A stretch of 64,000 nt of DNA from AWTP1-13 sp963827545 (GTDB taxonomy: Bacteria > Pseudomonadota > Alphaproteobacteria > Rhizobiales > Hyphomicrobiaceae): contig CAWHBI010000006.1 of NCBI GenBank assembly GCA_963827545.1, positions 1-64,000 on the forward strand, in the 5' to 3' direction. Below, piece by piece: positions 17,155-27,718 of the stretch. The notes beneath the pieces are model-generated. The model saw only the letters and a list, made by a program, of their open reading frames with translations. It did not search any database and was not told where the DNA came from. The translations under genes were made by a program, and so were the position numbers. How positions within the stretch are numbered: the first letter of the stretch is position 1; each line of letters opens with the position of its first letter.

Positions 17155-17262
17155 ATGTGGTCCCCTCTCCCCGCTTGCGTCCATGCGGAGCATGGCTTCG
17201 CCATGACGAGAGGGTTAGGGTGAGGGGCGGCAAAGGGCAGCGTCGGTGCTTCGTGCCGCCCC
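17155..17262. repeat. CCCTCACCCTAACCCTCTC-type palindromic repeat between convergent genes
   Basis: The gap carries CCCTCTCCCCGCTTGCG, then GAGAGGGTTAGGGTGAGGGGCGGCAAA and further complementary CCCCTCACC sequence. The inverted arms continue into the C-terminal codons of dppF (CCCTCTCCCC...GGGGAGAGGG near 17298-17330). The same family occurs at 59089-59243. Sitting between two stop codons, it may double as a terminator. Confidence 0.65.
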
Positions 17263-18329
17263 TCACCTCATGCCGGAGGCATGGCTCCGCCATGACCCTC
17301 TCCCCATTGGAAGAAAATGGGGAGAGGGAGAAGAGCCCGCGAGCGGATTTTGTGCCGCGGGCAAGTCATGCAGATGGCAGGCGGCCAAATGACCGGCCGC
17401 GGTCGCTCGGAGCCGCGGCTCCTCGGTCCGGCACCGGTCGAACACATAGGGACAGCGGGTGTGAAAGCGGCAGCCGCTCGGCGGATTGATCGGGCTTGGC
17501 ACGTCGCCCTGCAGGATGATGCGCTGTCGCGAGGCACCGGGTTCGGGCACCGGCACCGCCGACAGCAGTGCCTGCGTATAAGGGTGCCTCGGTGCGGCAA
17601 AGATCTGCCGTTTCGCTCCCAGCTCTACGATTTTGCCGAGATACATCACGGCGACGCGATGTGTCATGTGCTCGACGATCGCCAGGTCATGGCTGATGAA
17701 CAGCAGGGCCAGGCCCAGCTCCTGCTGTATGTCCTGCAGCAGATTGACGATCTGCGCCTTGACCGAGACGTCGAGCGCCGACACCGCCTCGTCGCAGACG
17801 ATCAGGTCGGGCTCAGCGGCCAGCGCGCGGGCAATGCCGATGCGCTGCCGCTGCCCGCCCGAGAACTCGTGTGGCCAGCGGTTGACGGCATCGCGGGGCA
17901 ACCGCACCGCATCGATCAGGCGCGCAATCCGCACTTCGAGATCGGCGCGGGACTTGGCCAAGCCGAAGTTGCGCATCGGCTCGGCCAGGATATCGCGCAC
18001 CTTGAGGCGAGGGTTGAGACTGGAGAAGGGGTCCTGGAACACCACCTGCACGCGCCGCCGCAGCGGGCGCAGGGCGCCGATGGACAGATCATCGATGCGC
18101 TTGCCATCCAGGATCACCTGACCAGCGGTAATGTCGAACAGGCGCAGGATGCAGCGCCCCACCGTCGACTTGCCGCAGCCGGACTCACCGACCAGCGCCA
18201 GGGTCTCGCCCTTCTCGATGTTGAACGACACGCCATCGACGGCATAGACCGTGGCGGCTCCCGTACCGAGCACACCTGAGCGCGCCAGGAAGTGCTTCTT
18301 CAAATCATTGACCTGCAGCAGCGGCACGG

Positions 18330-18333
<4 letters not shown>
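17263..18333 (-). CDS. dppF: Dipeptide/oligopeptide ABC transporter ATP-binding protein (DppF/OppF type)
   Basis: This 356-residue ATPase powers the peptide-type importer. Walker A is GESGCGKST, the signature is FSGGQRQR and Walker B is LIVCDEAVSALD. The C-terminal region contains the oligopeptide-transporter cysteine cluster (FHTRCPYVFDRC), likely an iron-sulfur or zinc-binding site in these subunits. Its ATG overlaps the dppD stop codon (ATGA), so the two are translationally coupled. The last 20 or so residues are encoded by a palindromic repeat, which has extended or replaced the natural C-terminus. Confidence 0.9.
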
Positions 18334-19320
<987 letters not shown>

Positions 19321-19325
19321 GGGAC

Positions 19326-20253
19326 CTACAGCCGCTTCGCCATGCGCGGGTCGAGCATGTCGCGCAGGCCGTCGCCCAGCAGGTTCACCGCCAGCACCGT
19401 GAGCGACAGGAACAGGGCCGGGAAGAAGACGATGTAGGGCTTGACCTGCCAGAGCGCGCGCCCCTCGGCCATGATGTTGCCCCACGAGGGAATGGTCGGC
19501 GGCGTGCCGGCGCCGATGAAGGAGAGGATCGCTTCCACGATCATGGCGCTGGCGCAGATGTAGGTGGCCTGCACGGTCATCGGCGCCAGCGTGTTGGGGA
19601 GGATGTGGCGCAGGATGATCATGGGCGTGCGCGTGCCGGCTGCCACCGCCGCGTCGACGTAGGGCTGCTCGCGCAGCGACAGGACGACGCTGCGCACCAG
19701 CCGCGCGACGCGTGGAAACTCGGCGATGGTGATGGCGGTGATGACGTTGCCGACGCTGCCGCGCGTCAGCGCCATGAGCGTGATAGCGAGCAGGATCGGC
19801 GGGATCGACATCATGCCGTCCATGACGCGCATGATGATGCCGTCGGCCCAGCGCACGAAGCCCGAGACCAGGCCCGACGGCAAGGCCGGTGAGCGACGCC
19901 AGGATCGCGACCGAGAAGCCGACCGTCAGCGACACGCGCGTGCCGTAGAGCACGCGGGAGTAGATGTCCCGGCCCAGCATGTCGGTGCCGAACCAGAACT
20001 CCCCGGAGGGATCGCGCGTACGCTTGACCGGGGCCAGCGCCGTCGGATCGACGGTCCCGAGGAATGGCGCCAGCAGCGCGATCAGCAGCATCACGATCAG
20101 CAGCGCGCTGCCGAAGGCGATGGTGGGATTGCGATAGACGAACCCGGTGAAGCCGCGCCGGATCTTGACCGGCGGCAGCACGTCCGGCATGGGCGCCGCC
20201 ACGGCGATGCCGGCCGGAATGGGGATCGCTGGGGAAATCGCGGGCGCCGTCAT
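19326..20253 (-). pseudogene. dppC: Dipeptide-type ABC transporter permease (DppC type), one frameshift
   Basis: The inner-membrane permease begins at 20253 with a proline-rich cytoplasmic leader, then a first helix (FGSALLIVMLLIALLAPFLG) and WFGTDMLGRDIYSRVLYGTR, a hallmark of DppC/OppC. The frame breaks at the CCC run 19873-19875. Removing one base joins TGLAVG to LVSGFVRWADG and restores the EAA-type loop and the final helices up to the stop at 19326. Gene length is 3n+1. Corrected length is about 308 residues, normal for the family. Confidence 0.85.
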
Positions 20254-20267
20254 TGGCGATTGGGCGA

Positions 20268-21209
20268 TCAATACCGGATCCTCGGATCGAGCATCGTGTA
20301 GAGCACGTCGATGCAGAGATTGACGAGCACGTACACGAAGCTGAACAGCAGCACGATGCCCTGGATGACCGGATAGTCCCGGCGCAGGATGGCGTCGACG
20401 GTGAGGCGGCCGAGCCCCGGAATGGCGAATACGCTCTCCGTCACCACGGCGCCGCCGATCAGCAGGGCGATGCCGATGCCGATCACGGTCACGATCGGCA
20501 CCGCCGCATTCTTGAGCGCGTGCACGAACAGGATCCCGCCCTGGCCCATGCCCTTGGAGCGGGCCGTGCGGATGTAGTCCTGCTGCAGCACCTCGAGCAT
20601 GGAAGCGCGCGTGATGCGCGCAATCAGCGCGATATAGACGCAGCCGAGCGCGATGGCCGGGAGCACCAGATTTTCCAGCCAGGGCCCGAAGCCGCGCGAC
20701 AGCGGCGTGTAGCCCTGTACGGGAAACCAATCGAGCTCGAGCGCGAACACGTAGGCCAGCACATAGCCGACGACGAACACCGGCACGGAGAAACCGAACA
20801 CCGCGAACGCCATCAGGGAGCGGTCGACCCAGGTGCCGGCCTGCCAGGCGGCGACCACACCCATCGGCACGGCGATGGCGACCGAGAGGATCAGGGTCAC
20901 CACCATCAGCGATAGCGTCGGCTCGAGCCGCTGCCCGATCAGGGTCGTCACGGGCAGTCCGGTGAACATGGACGTGCCGAGGTCACCGTGCAGGATTTGC
21001 CAGGACCATTCCCCGAAGCGCGCTAGGAACGGCCGATCGAGGCCGAGCCCCTTGCGAATCTTCTCGACGTCCTCCGGCGAGGCCTGATCACCAGCAATGA
21101 CGGCCGCCGGATCGCCCGGTGCAATGTAGAGCAGGCTGAACACGAACAGGGCGACAATCCCCATCACGGGAATTGTCGCCATGACGCGCCGGACAATGTG
21201 AGCGAGCAT
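20268..21209 (-). CDS. dppB: Dipeptide-type ABC transporter permease (DppB type)
   Basis: This 313-residue permease has six predicted membrane helices, an N-terminal first helix followed by PGDPAAVIAGDQASPE, and the cytoplasmic coupling loop RTARSKGMGQGGILFVHALKNA. It ends in DPRIRY, the typical DppB C-terminus. Start 21209 (MLAHIVRRV) is chosen because the family begins there; the longer frame only adds arginine-rich sequence. It lies between dppA (19 bp upstream) and dppC (14 bp downstream) in one transcription unit. Confidence 0.92.
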   Translation of the reverse strand: MLAHIVRRVMATIPVMGIVALFVFSLLYIAPGDPAAVIAGDQASPEDVEKIRKGLGLDRPFLARFGEWSWQILHGDLGTSMFTGLPVTTLIGQRLEPTLSLMVVTLILSVAIAVPMGVVAAWQAGTWVDRSLMAFAVFGFSVPVFVVGYVLAYVFALELDWFPVQGYTPLSRGFGPWLENLVLPAIALGCVYIALIARITRASMLEVLQQDYIRTARSKGMGQGGILFVHALKNAAVPIVTVIGIGIALLIGGAVVTESVFAIPGLGRLTVDAILRRDYPVIQGIVLLFSFVYVLVNLCIDVLYTMLDPRIRY

Positions 21210-21228
21210 GCGCCTGCCTGCTGATGGG

Positions 21229-22830
21229 TCAGGCTTTCGCCACGCCCCAGAAGAACGGCAGCGGCCCCTTGACGATGCCGCTGACGTTGCTGCGCCAGGC
21301 CTGATAGCCGTAGTAGAAGCCGGTCGGCACGTAGACAACGTGCTCCATGGCTGCCTTGTTGAGGCGTGCGATCACCGCCTTCTCCTCTGCCAGGTCTTTG
21401 GCCGAGAACCAGGCCGCGACCTCCTTCTCGACCTCGGCGCTGTCAGGCCAGCCGAACCAGGCCTTGTCGCCCGTGCCGCGCACGGCGATGTAGCTGGCCG
21501 GGCTGGCGCAATCAGCACCCGCGTGCCAGGTGTGGAACATGCCCCAGCCGCCCTGCCCCGGCGGCGCCTTCGACGCGCGACGCTGGCCGACAGTGCCCCA
21601 GTCAGTGGCCACGAAATCGACGGTCATGCCGATCTTCTTCAGCAGGTCGGCCGTCACCTCGCCCATCGCCTTGAGCGGCGGCTGGTCCTGCGCCACGATG
21701 CAAGTGACCGGCTGACCGGCATAGCCAGCTTCGGCCAACAGCTTCTTGGCGCCCTCGATGTCGCGCTTGCCCTTCAGCGGGTCTCCTCCCTCCTCGGTGT
21801 AGAGGGGCGTGCCAGGCGTGAAGAAGCCGGGGATCACCTTCCAAAGGTTTTCGTCGCTGCCGACAACGGCACGCATGTAGTCTTCCTGGCTGAGCGCCAT
21901 CTGCACTGCGCGCCGCACCTTCACGTTGTTGAACGGCGGGTGGATGTGGTTCATGCGGAACGAGCCGATGTTGCCGAGCGGGTCGGCGATATCGACCTTC
22001 ACGTTCTTGTTGCGCTGGAGCACCGGCACGAGATCGGGAATAGGCGACTCCCACCAGTCGATCTCGCCGTTCTGCAGCGCCGCCGCGGCCGTCGCCGGAT
22101 CGGGCATGATCACCCACTCGATGCGGTCGACACTCATCTTCTTGCCGCCGGCCAGCCAGGAGTGCGGCTCGTTGCGCGGCACGTAGTCGGCGAACTTCTC
22201 AAACACTGCCTTGGCGCCCGGCACCCATTCGCTGCGGGCGAACTTCATCGGGCCGCTGCCGATGTACTCGGTGATCTGCTGGAACGGATCAGTCTTGGCA
22301 ATGCGCTCGGGCATGATGAACCCCATGGGCGTGTTGTTCTTGCCGAGCGCGAACAGCATCTTCGGGTACGGCGCAGACAGCACCCACTTGAAGGTGCCAT
22401 CGTCGACTGCGGTCAGCTCCTTCTGCAGCGCCTTGATCATCAGGCCCATGGAGTCGCGGGCGGTCCAGCGCGTCAGACTGGCGACCACGTCCTTGGCGAG
22501 CACCGGCGTGCCGTCGTGGAATTTGAGGCCCGACCTCAGCTTGAAGGTCCAGGTCAGCCCGTCGCTCGAGACCTCCTCGCCCTCCACCATCTGCCGCTGC
22601 GGCTGGAGCTTGTCATTGACGCCGTAGAGCGTGTCCCAGACCATCGCCGACGCGTTGCGCACGACATACTGCGTACCCCAGATTGGATCGAAATTGGCGA
22701 GGTTCGCCTGCGGCACGAACCGCAGTGCTTTCGCCGCCGCTCCCTGCGAGATCGCTGGCGCCGGAAATGCACCAACCGCCGCCAGGCCGCCGGTGCTCGC
22801 CAACGTCTTGAGAAAAGTTCTGCGGTGCAT
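21229..22830 (-). CDS. dppA: Dipeptide-type ABC transporter substrate-binding protein (DppA type)
   Basis: This 533-residue periplasmic binding protein of the SBP_bac_5 family is the first gene of the importer operon. It begins with a Tat signal (MHRRTFLKTLASTGGLAAVG). Family marks are WTFKLRSGLKFHDGTPVLAKDVVASL and the RMNHIHPPFNNVKVRRAVQMAL segment. Ligands in this family include peptides, opines, nickel chelates and glutathione. The adjacent N-carbamoyl hydrolase and amidohydrolase hint at modified amino acids, which is inference. The start ATG at 22830 is fixed by the signal peptide. Confidence 0.92.
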   Translation of the reverse strand: MHRRTFLKTLASTGGLAAVGAFPAPAISQGAAAKALRFVPQANLANFDPIWGTQYVVRNASAMVWDTLYGVNDKLQPQRQMVEGEEVSSDGLTWTFKLRSGLKFHDGTPVLAKDVVASLTRWTARDSMGLMIKALQKELTAVDDGTFKWVLSAPYPKMLFALGKNNTPMGFIMPERIAKTDPFQQITEYIGSGPMKFARSEWVPGAKAVFEKFADYVPRNEPHSWLAGGKKMSVDRIEWVIMPDPATAAAALQNGEIDWWESPIPDLVPVLQRNKNVKVDIADPLGNIGSFRMNHIHPPFNNVKVRRAVQMALSQEDYMRAVVGSDENLWKVIPGFFTPGTPLYTEEGGDPLKGKRDIEGAKKLLAEAGYAGQPVTCIVAQDQPPLKAMGEVTADLLKKIGMTVDFVATDWGTVGQRRASKAPPGQGGWGMFHTWHAGADCASPASYIAVRGTGDKAWFGWPDSAEVEKEVAAWFSAKDLAEEKAVIARLNKAAMEHVVYVPTGFYYGYQAWRSNVSGIVKGPLPFFWGVAKA

Positions 22831-23135
22831 AGCTATGCCTCCAATTTGCGGGACCGGCCGTCTAGCGCATCGCCATTCTGCCAAATGCTTGGGCAACATG
22901 GCAACACGCGCGGGCGAGCATTGACCGGCTCAGCACCCACCAACTCGCGTTACCTCGTGGGGGAGCAAGCGTCGTGCCATCCTTCCGCTGGCCTTGCCCT
23001 TGAGGCCGTTCGCCCGTCTCGTCGTCGCTTGAGGCCGGCGGACCCGCACCTCTTGACGCAGGTGTCCTTCTCCAATCAATGTCGCTCGATCTGCTGAACG
23101 ATGCCGTTCGATCGGTACCACCGTCGTGGGCGCCA
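22831..23135. other. Divergent promoter region of dppA and the amidohydrolase
   Basis: This 305-bp gap separates two outward-reading genes, so it should hold both promoters and any operator linking transport to hydrolysis. I see no repeat from the other families and no regulator gene. An in-frame upstream start for the amidohydrolase exists at 23079, which would shorten the gap. Confidence 0.5.
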
Positions 23136-24311
23136 ATGGTCTATGATCTCATTCTTCGCGGCGGCCGAGTGATCGATCCGTCGCAGAAGCTCGACAGAAT
23201 TGCCGACGTTGCCTTTTCGGCCGGGAAAGTGGCGCGCGTCGGCCCGCAGCTGCAGGCTGACTCCGGCACCGACGTTCGCGACGTGTCAGGCTCCATCGTT
23301 ACGCCAGGGCTGATCGACCTGCATACACACGTCTACTGGGGCGGCACCTCGCTCGGCATCGACGCTGAAGAGTTCTGCCGCACCTCTGGCGTCACCACGG
23401 CGATCGACACGGGCAGCGCCGGCCCCGGCAACTTCGCCGGGTTTCGCAAGCACGTTATCGAGCCTTCTCAGGTGCGTATTCTCGCCTACCTCCATGTCTC
23501 CCATGCCGGCATCTACGCGTTCTCCAACCGCGTCATGGTCGGAGAGAGCGAGGAGCTCCGGAACATGGACCCCGTCAGCGCCGTCGAGGTCGCCAACGCC
23601 AACCGCGATGTGATCGTCGGCATCAAGGTGCGCGTGGGCCGCGGCGCATCCGGCAACTCGGGCATCGTGCCGCTCGACATCGCGCTGGAGGTCGCCAACG
23701 AGGCCGGCATGCCGCTGATGTGCCACATCGACCACCCGCCGCCCCGCTACGAGGAGGTGCTCGAGCGGCTACGACCGGGCGATGTGCTGACCCACGCCTT
23801 CCGCCCCTTCCCCAATGCGCCGGTCGGACCCCAGGGCACCGTCAAGCGCGAGGTGCTCGAGGCGCGCGCCCGCGGCGTCAAGTTCGACATCGGTCACGGC
23901 AAGGGGTCGTTCGCCTTCAAGACGGCGCGCGCCATGCTGGCCAACGGCTTCCTGCCGGACACCATCTCCTCGGACGTGCACGCGCTCTGCATCAACGGCC
24001 CGGCCTTCGACCAGGTCACCACCCTTTCGAAGTTCCTCTGCCTCGGCGTGCCGCTCGCGGATGTCATTGCCGCCTCGACCATCAACGCCGCCATGGCCTT
24101 GAAGCGCCTGGAACTCGGCAGCCTCAAGCCGGGCAGCGTCGGCGATGCCACGATCTTGTCCCTCGAGGAAGGGCGCTTCGACTATGTCGATGTCACCGGC
24201 GAGCACCTGACGGGGGATCGCAAGATCGCCTCTGAAGGCGTCGTGCTTGCAGGTCGTTGGTGGCACCCGCAGCCCTCCGGCCGCGAGCCCGCAGGAAAAT
24301 TTCCGGGCTGA
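23136..24311 (+). CDS. Dihydroorotase-like amidohydrolase/deacetylase
   Basis: This 391-residue metal-dependent hydrolase has the dihydroorotase/dihydropyrimidinase-type layout. A beta-sandwich strand DLILRGGRVIDP opens the protein, the first metal motif is DLHTHVYWG, and the bridging-lysine region is VGIKVRVG. Further ligands are His in CHID and HAFRPF, and the catalytic Asp is in ISSDVHALC. It resembles the amidohydrolase/deacetylase family whose members act on N-acyl or cyclic amino acid derivatives. Start 23136 is preferred because homologs begin with (M)YDLILRGGRVIDP; 23079 is possible. It is divergent from the importer operon and likely related to it in substrate. Confidence 0.82.
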   Translation: MVYDLILRGGRVIDPSQKLDRIADVAFSAGKVARVGPQLQADSGTDVRDVSGSIVTPGLIDLHTHVYWGGTSLGIDAEEFCRTSGVTTAIDTGSAGPGNFAGFRKHVIEPSQVRILAYLHVSHAGIYAFSNRVMVGESEELRNMDPVSAVEVANANRDVIVGIKVRVGRGASGNSGIVPLDIALEVANEAGMPLMCHIDHPPPRYEEVLERLRPGDVLTHAFRPFPNAPVGPQGTVKREVLEARARGVKFDIGHGKGSFAFKTARAMLANGFLPDTISSDVHALCINGPAFDQVTTLSKFLCLGVPLADVIAASTINAAMALKRLELGSLKPGSVGDATILSLEEGRFDYVDVTGEHLTGDRKIASEGVVLAGRWWHPQPSGREPAGKFPG

Positions 24312-24420
24312 GCATTCTCCAGACCACGCCACTCGCCAGAAGCGAGCGGAATGCACACTGGCGCCGCCGCGTGCCTGCTGGTGAGCCGGCTGTGAGCCGA
24401 GGAGCACAGCTCGGGCCGCC

Positions 24421-24588
24421 GAGCGGCCTATCCTTCCACCCGTCATCCCGGCCCAGCAATCGCGCTAGAAGCGCGAATTGCGCAGAGCCGGGATCTGCGG
24501 CGAGCGGTGTCCGTGCGGCAGATCCCGGACAGTCTCGGCTGCGCCTCGGCTTCCGGGATGACGGGTGGATTCATTGGCTCGGCGGTAT
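24421..24588. repeat. MITE-like repeat, copy 1
   Basis: This element of about 168 bp has inverted ends: CCACCCGTCATCCCGG near the left and CCGGGATGACGGGTGG near the right, with weaker complementarity out to the outer edges. An internal GAGCCGGGATCTGC / GCAGATCCCGGAC pair adds a second stem. Copies occur at 26577-26777 and 45346-45517. It lies in a convergent gap and runs up to the stop codon of the tctC gene that follows on the minus strand. No coding sequence is inside. Confidence 0.85.
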
Positions 24589-25571
24589 CACTCGACTTTC
24601 ACTCCGAGGCTGCGGACCACCTCGGCCCACTTCTTGATCTCGGAGCGGACGTAAGCCTCGGAGCTGTCGAGGGAGCCACCCACCGGGAGCAGGCCGAGCT
24701 GCTCGAGCCGTTCGCGTACCGCCTTCTCGGCGAGCACGGCGTTCATTTCGTCATTCAGCCTCGCAAGCACCGCCCGCGGCGTCGCCGCGGGCACGAAGAG
24801 CGCGATCCAGGTGGATTCCTCACCATCCCCGTACCCCTGCTCCATTGCGGTGGGAACATCCGGCAGGCTCGGCACGCGCTTGTCGCTGATCACGGCGAGC
24901 GCTTTGATCTGGCCGCTCTTGATGAGCTCGATCGTCGGCGGCATGGCAAGACAGGCAAGCGTGATGTGCCCGCCAAGCAAGGCATTGAGGAGCGGGGACG
25001 CGCCCGTGAATGGCACAGGCGGAATGTCGACCTTGGCCAGCACCTTGAAGATCTTCTCGGCCGATAGGTGTGGAGTGGTTCCTGGCCCTGGCATGCCGTA
25101 GCTGAACTTCTCGGTCTTTGCCGCTTCCATCAGCTCCTTGAGACTGGACGCTTTGAGACTTGTGCTGGCGACGATGATGTTGGGTGTCGTTGCCGCCACG
25201 ATGGCGGTCTTGAACTCGGTCTCGGGCGAATAGCCCGCATTTGCTGTCAGGCTCGGATTGACCGCAAAGGCGCTGGTGGTGACAAGCACCGTGTAGCCGT
25301 TCGGGTCGGCCTTGGCGATCTGCCGCGCCGCTATGTTGCCGCCCGCGCCGCCGCGATTCTCGATGACGACGCTTTGGCCCCACTTCTCCGTGAGCCTCTG
25401 GCCAATGATGCGCGCGATCGCGTCAGTGGGTCCGCCTGCTGGAAAGGCCACCACGAACTTCACGGTCTGGGTGGGATAGCTCTCTTGCGCCCCGGCCACA
25501 GACGTGGAGAGAAAACCCAACGCAGCAAATATGGATACGATCAGGCGCCGCTTGCCGAGGCTCCAATGCAT
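24588..25571 (-). CDS. Tripartite tricarboxylate transporter substrate-binding protein (TctC/Bug), orphan
   Basis: This 327-residue periplasmic receptor has a signal peptide (KRRLIVSIFAALGFLSTSVAGAQ). The Bug-family first strand is TVKFVVAFPAGGPTD, with IENRGGAGGNIAA and ALAVISDKRVPSLPDVPT as further marks. It is the only one of the three TctC genes here with an undisturbed frame. No tctA or tctB adjoins; the complete set is 2 kb away at 27719-30777. The ligand, usually a carboxylate or an aromatic acid, cannot be predicted. Confidence 0.9.
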   Translation of the reverse strand: MHWSLGKRRLIVSIFAALGFLSTSVAGAQESYPTQTVKFVVAFPAGGPTDAIARIIGQRLTEKWGQSVVIENRGGAGGNIAARQIAKADPNGYTVLVTTSAFAVNPSLTANAGYSPETEFKTAIVAATTPNIIVASTSLKASSLKELMEAAKTEKFSYGMPGPGTTPHLSAEKIFKVLAKVDIPPVPFTGASPLLNALLGGHITLACLAMPPTIELIKSGQIKALAVISDKRVPSLPDVPTAMEQGYGDGEESTWIALFVPAATPRAVLARLNDEMNAVLAEKAVRERLEQLGLLPVGGSLDSSEAYVRSEIKKWAEVVRSLGVKVE

Positions 25572-25796
25572 GGAAGTTCCTCCCGTTCACCCGAACTGCT
25601 TTGTCTATAGCAGGAAATTCTAGCCCTGACGATCCGGGATCGTCCTATTAGCGCGCGGCCTAAGGTGACGCGGCCAGCCTCACGGCGTCAGTTGCCGACT
25701 GGGTCCACGCGGTGTCGGGAAGGCGTGCCGATCGTGGGTCATCGGCGCGCCACACATGGCCTGCGTCATGCGCGGATGCAAACGGGAGGATGGGAA

Positions 25797-26579
25797 ATGG
25801 AGATGGTCATGCACGGGCGCAACGCGCTCATTACCGGCGCCAGCCAGGGCATTGGCCGCGCCATCGCCAGAAAATTCGCGGCCGCGGGCGCCAACGTCGC
25901 CATCGTTGCGCGGAGCCAGGGCGGCCTCGACGAGGCCCAAGCGGAAATTGCAGCGGGAACAAAAGCGAAGGTTGTGGCCATCGCCGCCGACGTCGGCACC
26001 GCAGACGGCTGCCACAAGGCCTTCGAGACCGCGGTGAGGTCATTCGGCCAGATCGATGTGCTGGTCAACAATGCGGGCACCTCTCAGCGGGGGGTGTTCG
26101 AAGAGGTCAGCGACGAGATGTGGCAGAACGACATCGACCTGAAGCTGTTCGCGGCCATCCGGCTCTGCCGGCAGGCCTTTCCCGGCATGAAATCGCGGCG
26201 CTGGGGCCGGGTGATCAATGTGCTCAACATCGGCGCGAAAGCCCCCCAAGCCACCAGTGCGCCGACGTCCGTGACGCGCGCGGCCGGCATGGCGCTCACC
26301 AAGGTGCTGGCCGGCGAGGGCGCGCCCCACAACGTCCTCGTCAACGCGGTGCTCGTCGGGCGCATCGAGAGCAACCAGTGGGTGAAGCGGCACGCGGCCG
26401 AAGGCAAAGGGCGCTCACTGCAGGATTACTATGCAGAAATGGCCAAGGGCATTCCAATGGGGCGCGTCGGCACAGCGGAGGAGTTCGCCAGCATGGTGCT
26501 GTTTCTCGCCTCCGATGCAGGCTCCTACATTACCGGCAGCGCCATCAACATCGATGGCGGCCTGAGCCCGGTTGTGTAG
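25797..26579 (+). CDS. SDR-family protein lacking the usual catalytic Tyr/Lys
   Basis: This 260-residue Rossmann-fold protein has a normal cofactor site (NALITGASQGIGRAIA, DVLVNNAGTS) and C-terminal end (GSAINIDGGLSPVV). In the catalytic region, where classical members have Y-x-x-x-K, it reads APTSVTRAAGMALTK, so both the tyrosine and the lysine appear replaced. It may bind NAD(P) without standard reductase chemistry or use other residues. The start at 25797 is supported by GGGAGGA six bases upstream. It is convergent with the class II aldolase gene, and a MITE-like repeat directly follows its stop. Confidence 0.83.
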   Translation: MEMVMHGRNALITGASQGIGRAIARKFAAAGANVAIVARSQGGLDEAQAEIAAGTKAKVVAIAADVGTADGCHKAFETAVRSFGQIDVLVNNAGTSQRGVFEEVSDEMWQNDIDLKLFAAIRLCRQAFPGMKSRRWGRVINVLNIGAKAPQATSAPTSVTRAAGMALTKVLAGEGAPHNVLVNAVLVGRIESNQWVKRHAAEGKGRSLQDYYAEMAKGIPMGRVGTAEEFASMVLFLASDAGSYITGSAINIDGGLSPVV

Positions 26580-26777
26580 TACTGAGCGACCTATCCTTCC
26601 ACCCGTCATCCCGGCCCAGCAATCGCGCTGGAAGCGCGAATTGCGCAGAGCCGGGATCTGCGGCGAGCGGTGTCGCGTGCGGCAGATCCCGGATAGTCTC
26701 AGCTGCGCCTCGGCTTCCGGGTCATGCTGGAAGCATGCCTCCGGCATGACGGGTGGATTCATTGGCTCGGCGGTATA
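26577..26777. repeat. MITE-like repeat, copy 2
   Basis: This copy shares the left end TACTGAGCG...CCACCCGTCATCCCGG and right end GACGGGTGGATTCATTGGCTCGGCGGTAT with the other two. It is about 30 bp longer because GTCATGCTGGAAGCATGCCTCCGGC is present near the right arm; that segment is itself palindromic. The element overlaps the SDR stop codon and fills most of the convergent gap to the aldolase gene. Confidence 0.85.
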
Positions 26778-26846
26778 AGTTCGCAAACCCGCAAGCGCTC
26801 GAGCACATGGCTGGTGAATGTGCTGCCGCACCGCTGCGGCACGAGG

Positions 26847-27629
26847 CTACTCGCGGTACGAGGGGTCCTTCCTGTCGAGAAGCCTGAGCAGACCCGGCCA
26901 TTCCAGCAGTCCGTATGGGCGCACGGCGCCTGGGGCATACATGGCGACCGACTTGTCCACGACGGTTTGCGGCAGCACGTTGAGCTCCGTGTTGCACGCC
27001 ATGGCAGCCAGCTGCGCCTGGCACGACCGCTCCAGCCCGTACATCCGGTTGAACGTCTCGGGAATGCTGGGGCCCACGGTCAGCAGCCCATGGTTGCGCA
27101 GCACCATCACGTTGTAGTCACCGAGGTGCTCCGCGAGCTTGTCGCGCTCGCCCGGATCGCGCTCGGGCCCCGTGAAGTCGTGATACGCCACGCGCGGGTA
27201 GAACCGATGCGAGGTCTGCGTCATCGGCAAGAGGCCGCACTTGAGCGAGGAAAGCGCCATGCCAGCCACCGTATGCGTGTGCATGACCGCCATCACGTCG
27301 GTGCGTGCCTTGTAGATGGCGCTGTGGATCACGAAGGCCGCCGCGTGCAGTCCGTACCCATGATCGACCTCCGGCTTCAAGACGATATCGCCGGCGAGAT
27401 CGATCTTCATGAAGGATGAAGCCGTCATTTCCTCGAACAGCATGCCGTGAAGGTTCACCAGGAAGTGGCCGGGATTGTCGGGGGCGCGCGCAGTAATGTG
27501 CGTATAGATCATGTCCGACATGCCGTAGTGGTCGGCCAGGCGGAAACACGCGGCGAGGTTCACCCGCGCCTCCCATTCCGCGGCTGATACCGCCTGCCGA
27601 ACCGACGTGAACTTCAATCGATTGCTCAT
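26847..27629 (-). CDS. Class II aldolase/adducin family protein
   Basis: This 260-residue protein has the zinc aldolase fold related to fuculose-1-phosphate aldolase. Metal-binding histidines are visible in VMHTHTVAG and later in NVMVLRNHGLLTVG, and the catalytic-type glutamate region lies between them. Some family members act as decarboxylases of hydroxy acids. It starts 89 bp after tctA on the same strand, so a tctCBA-aldolase operon taking up and then cleaving a carboxylated substrate is plausible. Confidence 0.85.
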   Translation of the reverse strand: MSNRLKFTSVRQAVSAAEWEARVNLAACFRLADHYGMSDMIYTHITARAPDNPGHFLVNLHGMLFEEMTASSFMKIDLAGDIVLKPEVDHGYGLHAAAFVIHSAIYKARTDVMAVMHTHTVAGMALSSLKCGLLPMTQTSHRFYPRVAYHDFTGPERDPGERDKLAEHLGDYNVMVLRNHGLLTVGPSIPETFNRMYGLERSCQAQLAAMACNTELNVLPQTVVDKSVAMYAPGAVRPYGLLEWPGLLRLLDRKDPSYRE

Positions 27630-27718
27630 CGCACGCCTCCATGTCCTTGCGCATCACTGCAGATCTTCCCATCAACCCGCAAGATGCGCGCCCCTCCAGT
27701 GCGCCGAGGTGCCCGATC

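Noticed and set aside
21208..23097. 629-codon plus-strand open frame opposite dppA
   Set aside because: It is antisense to a well-supported gene and has the skewed composition typical of such shadows.
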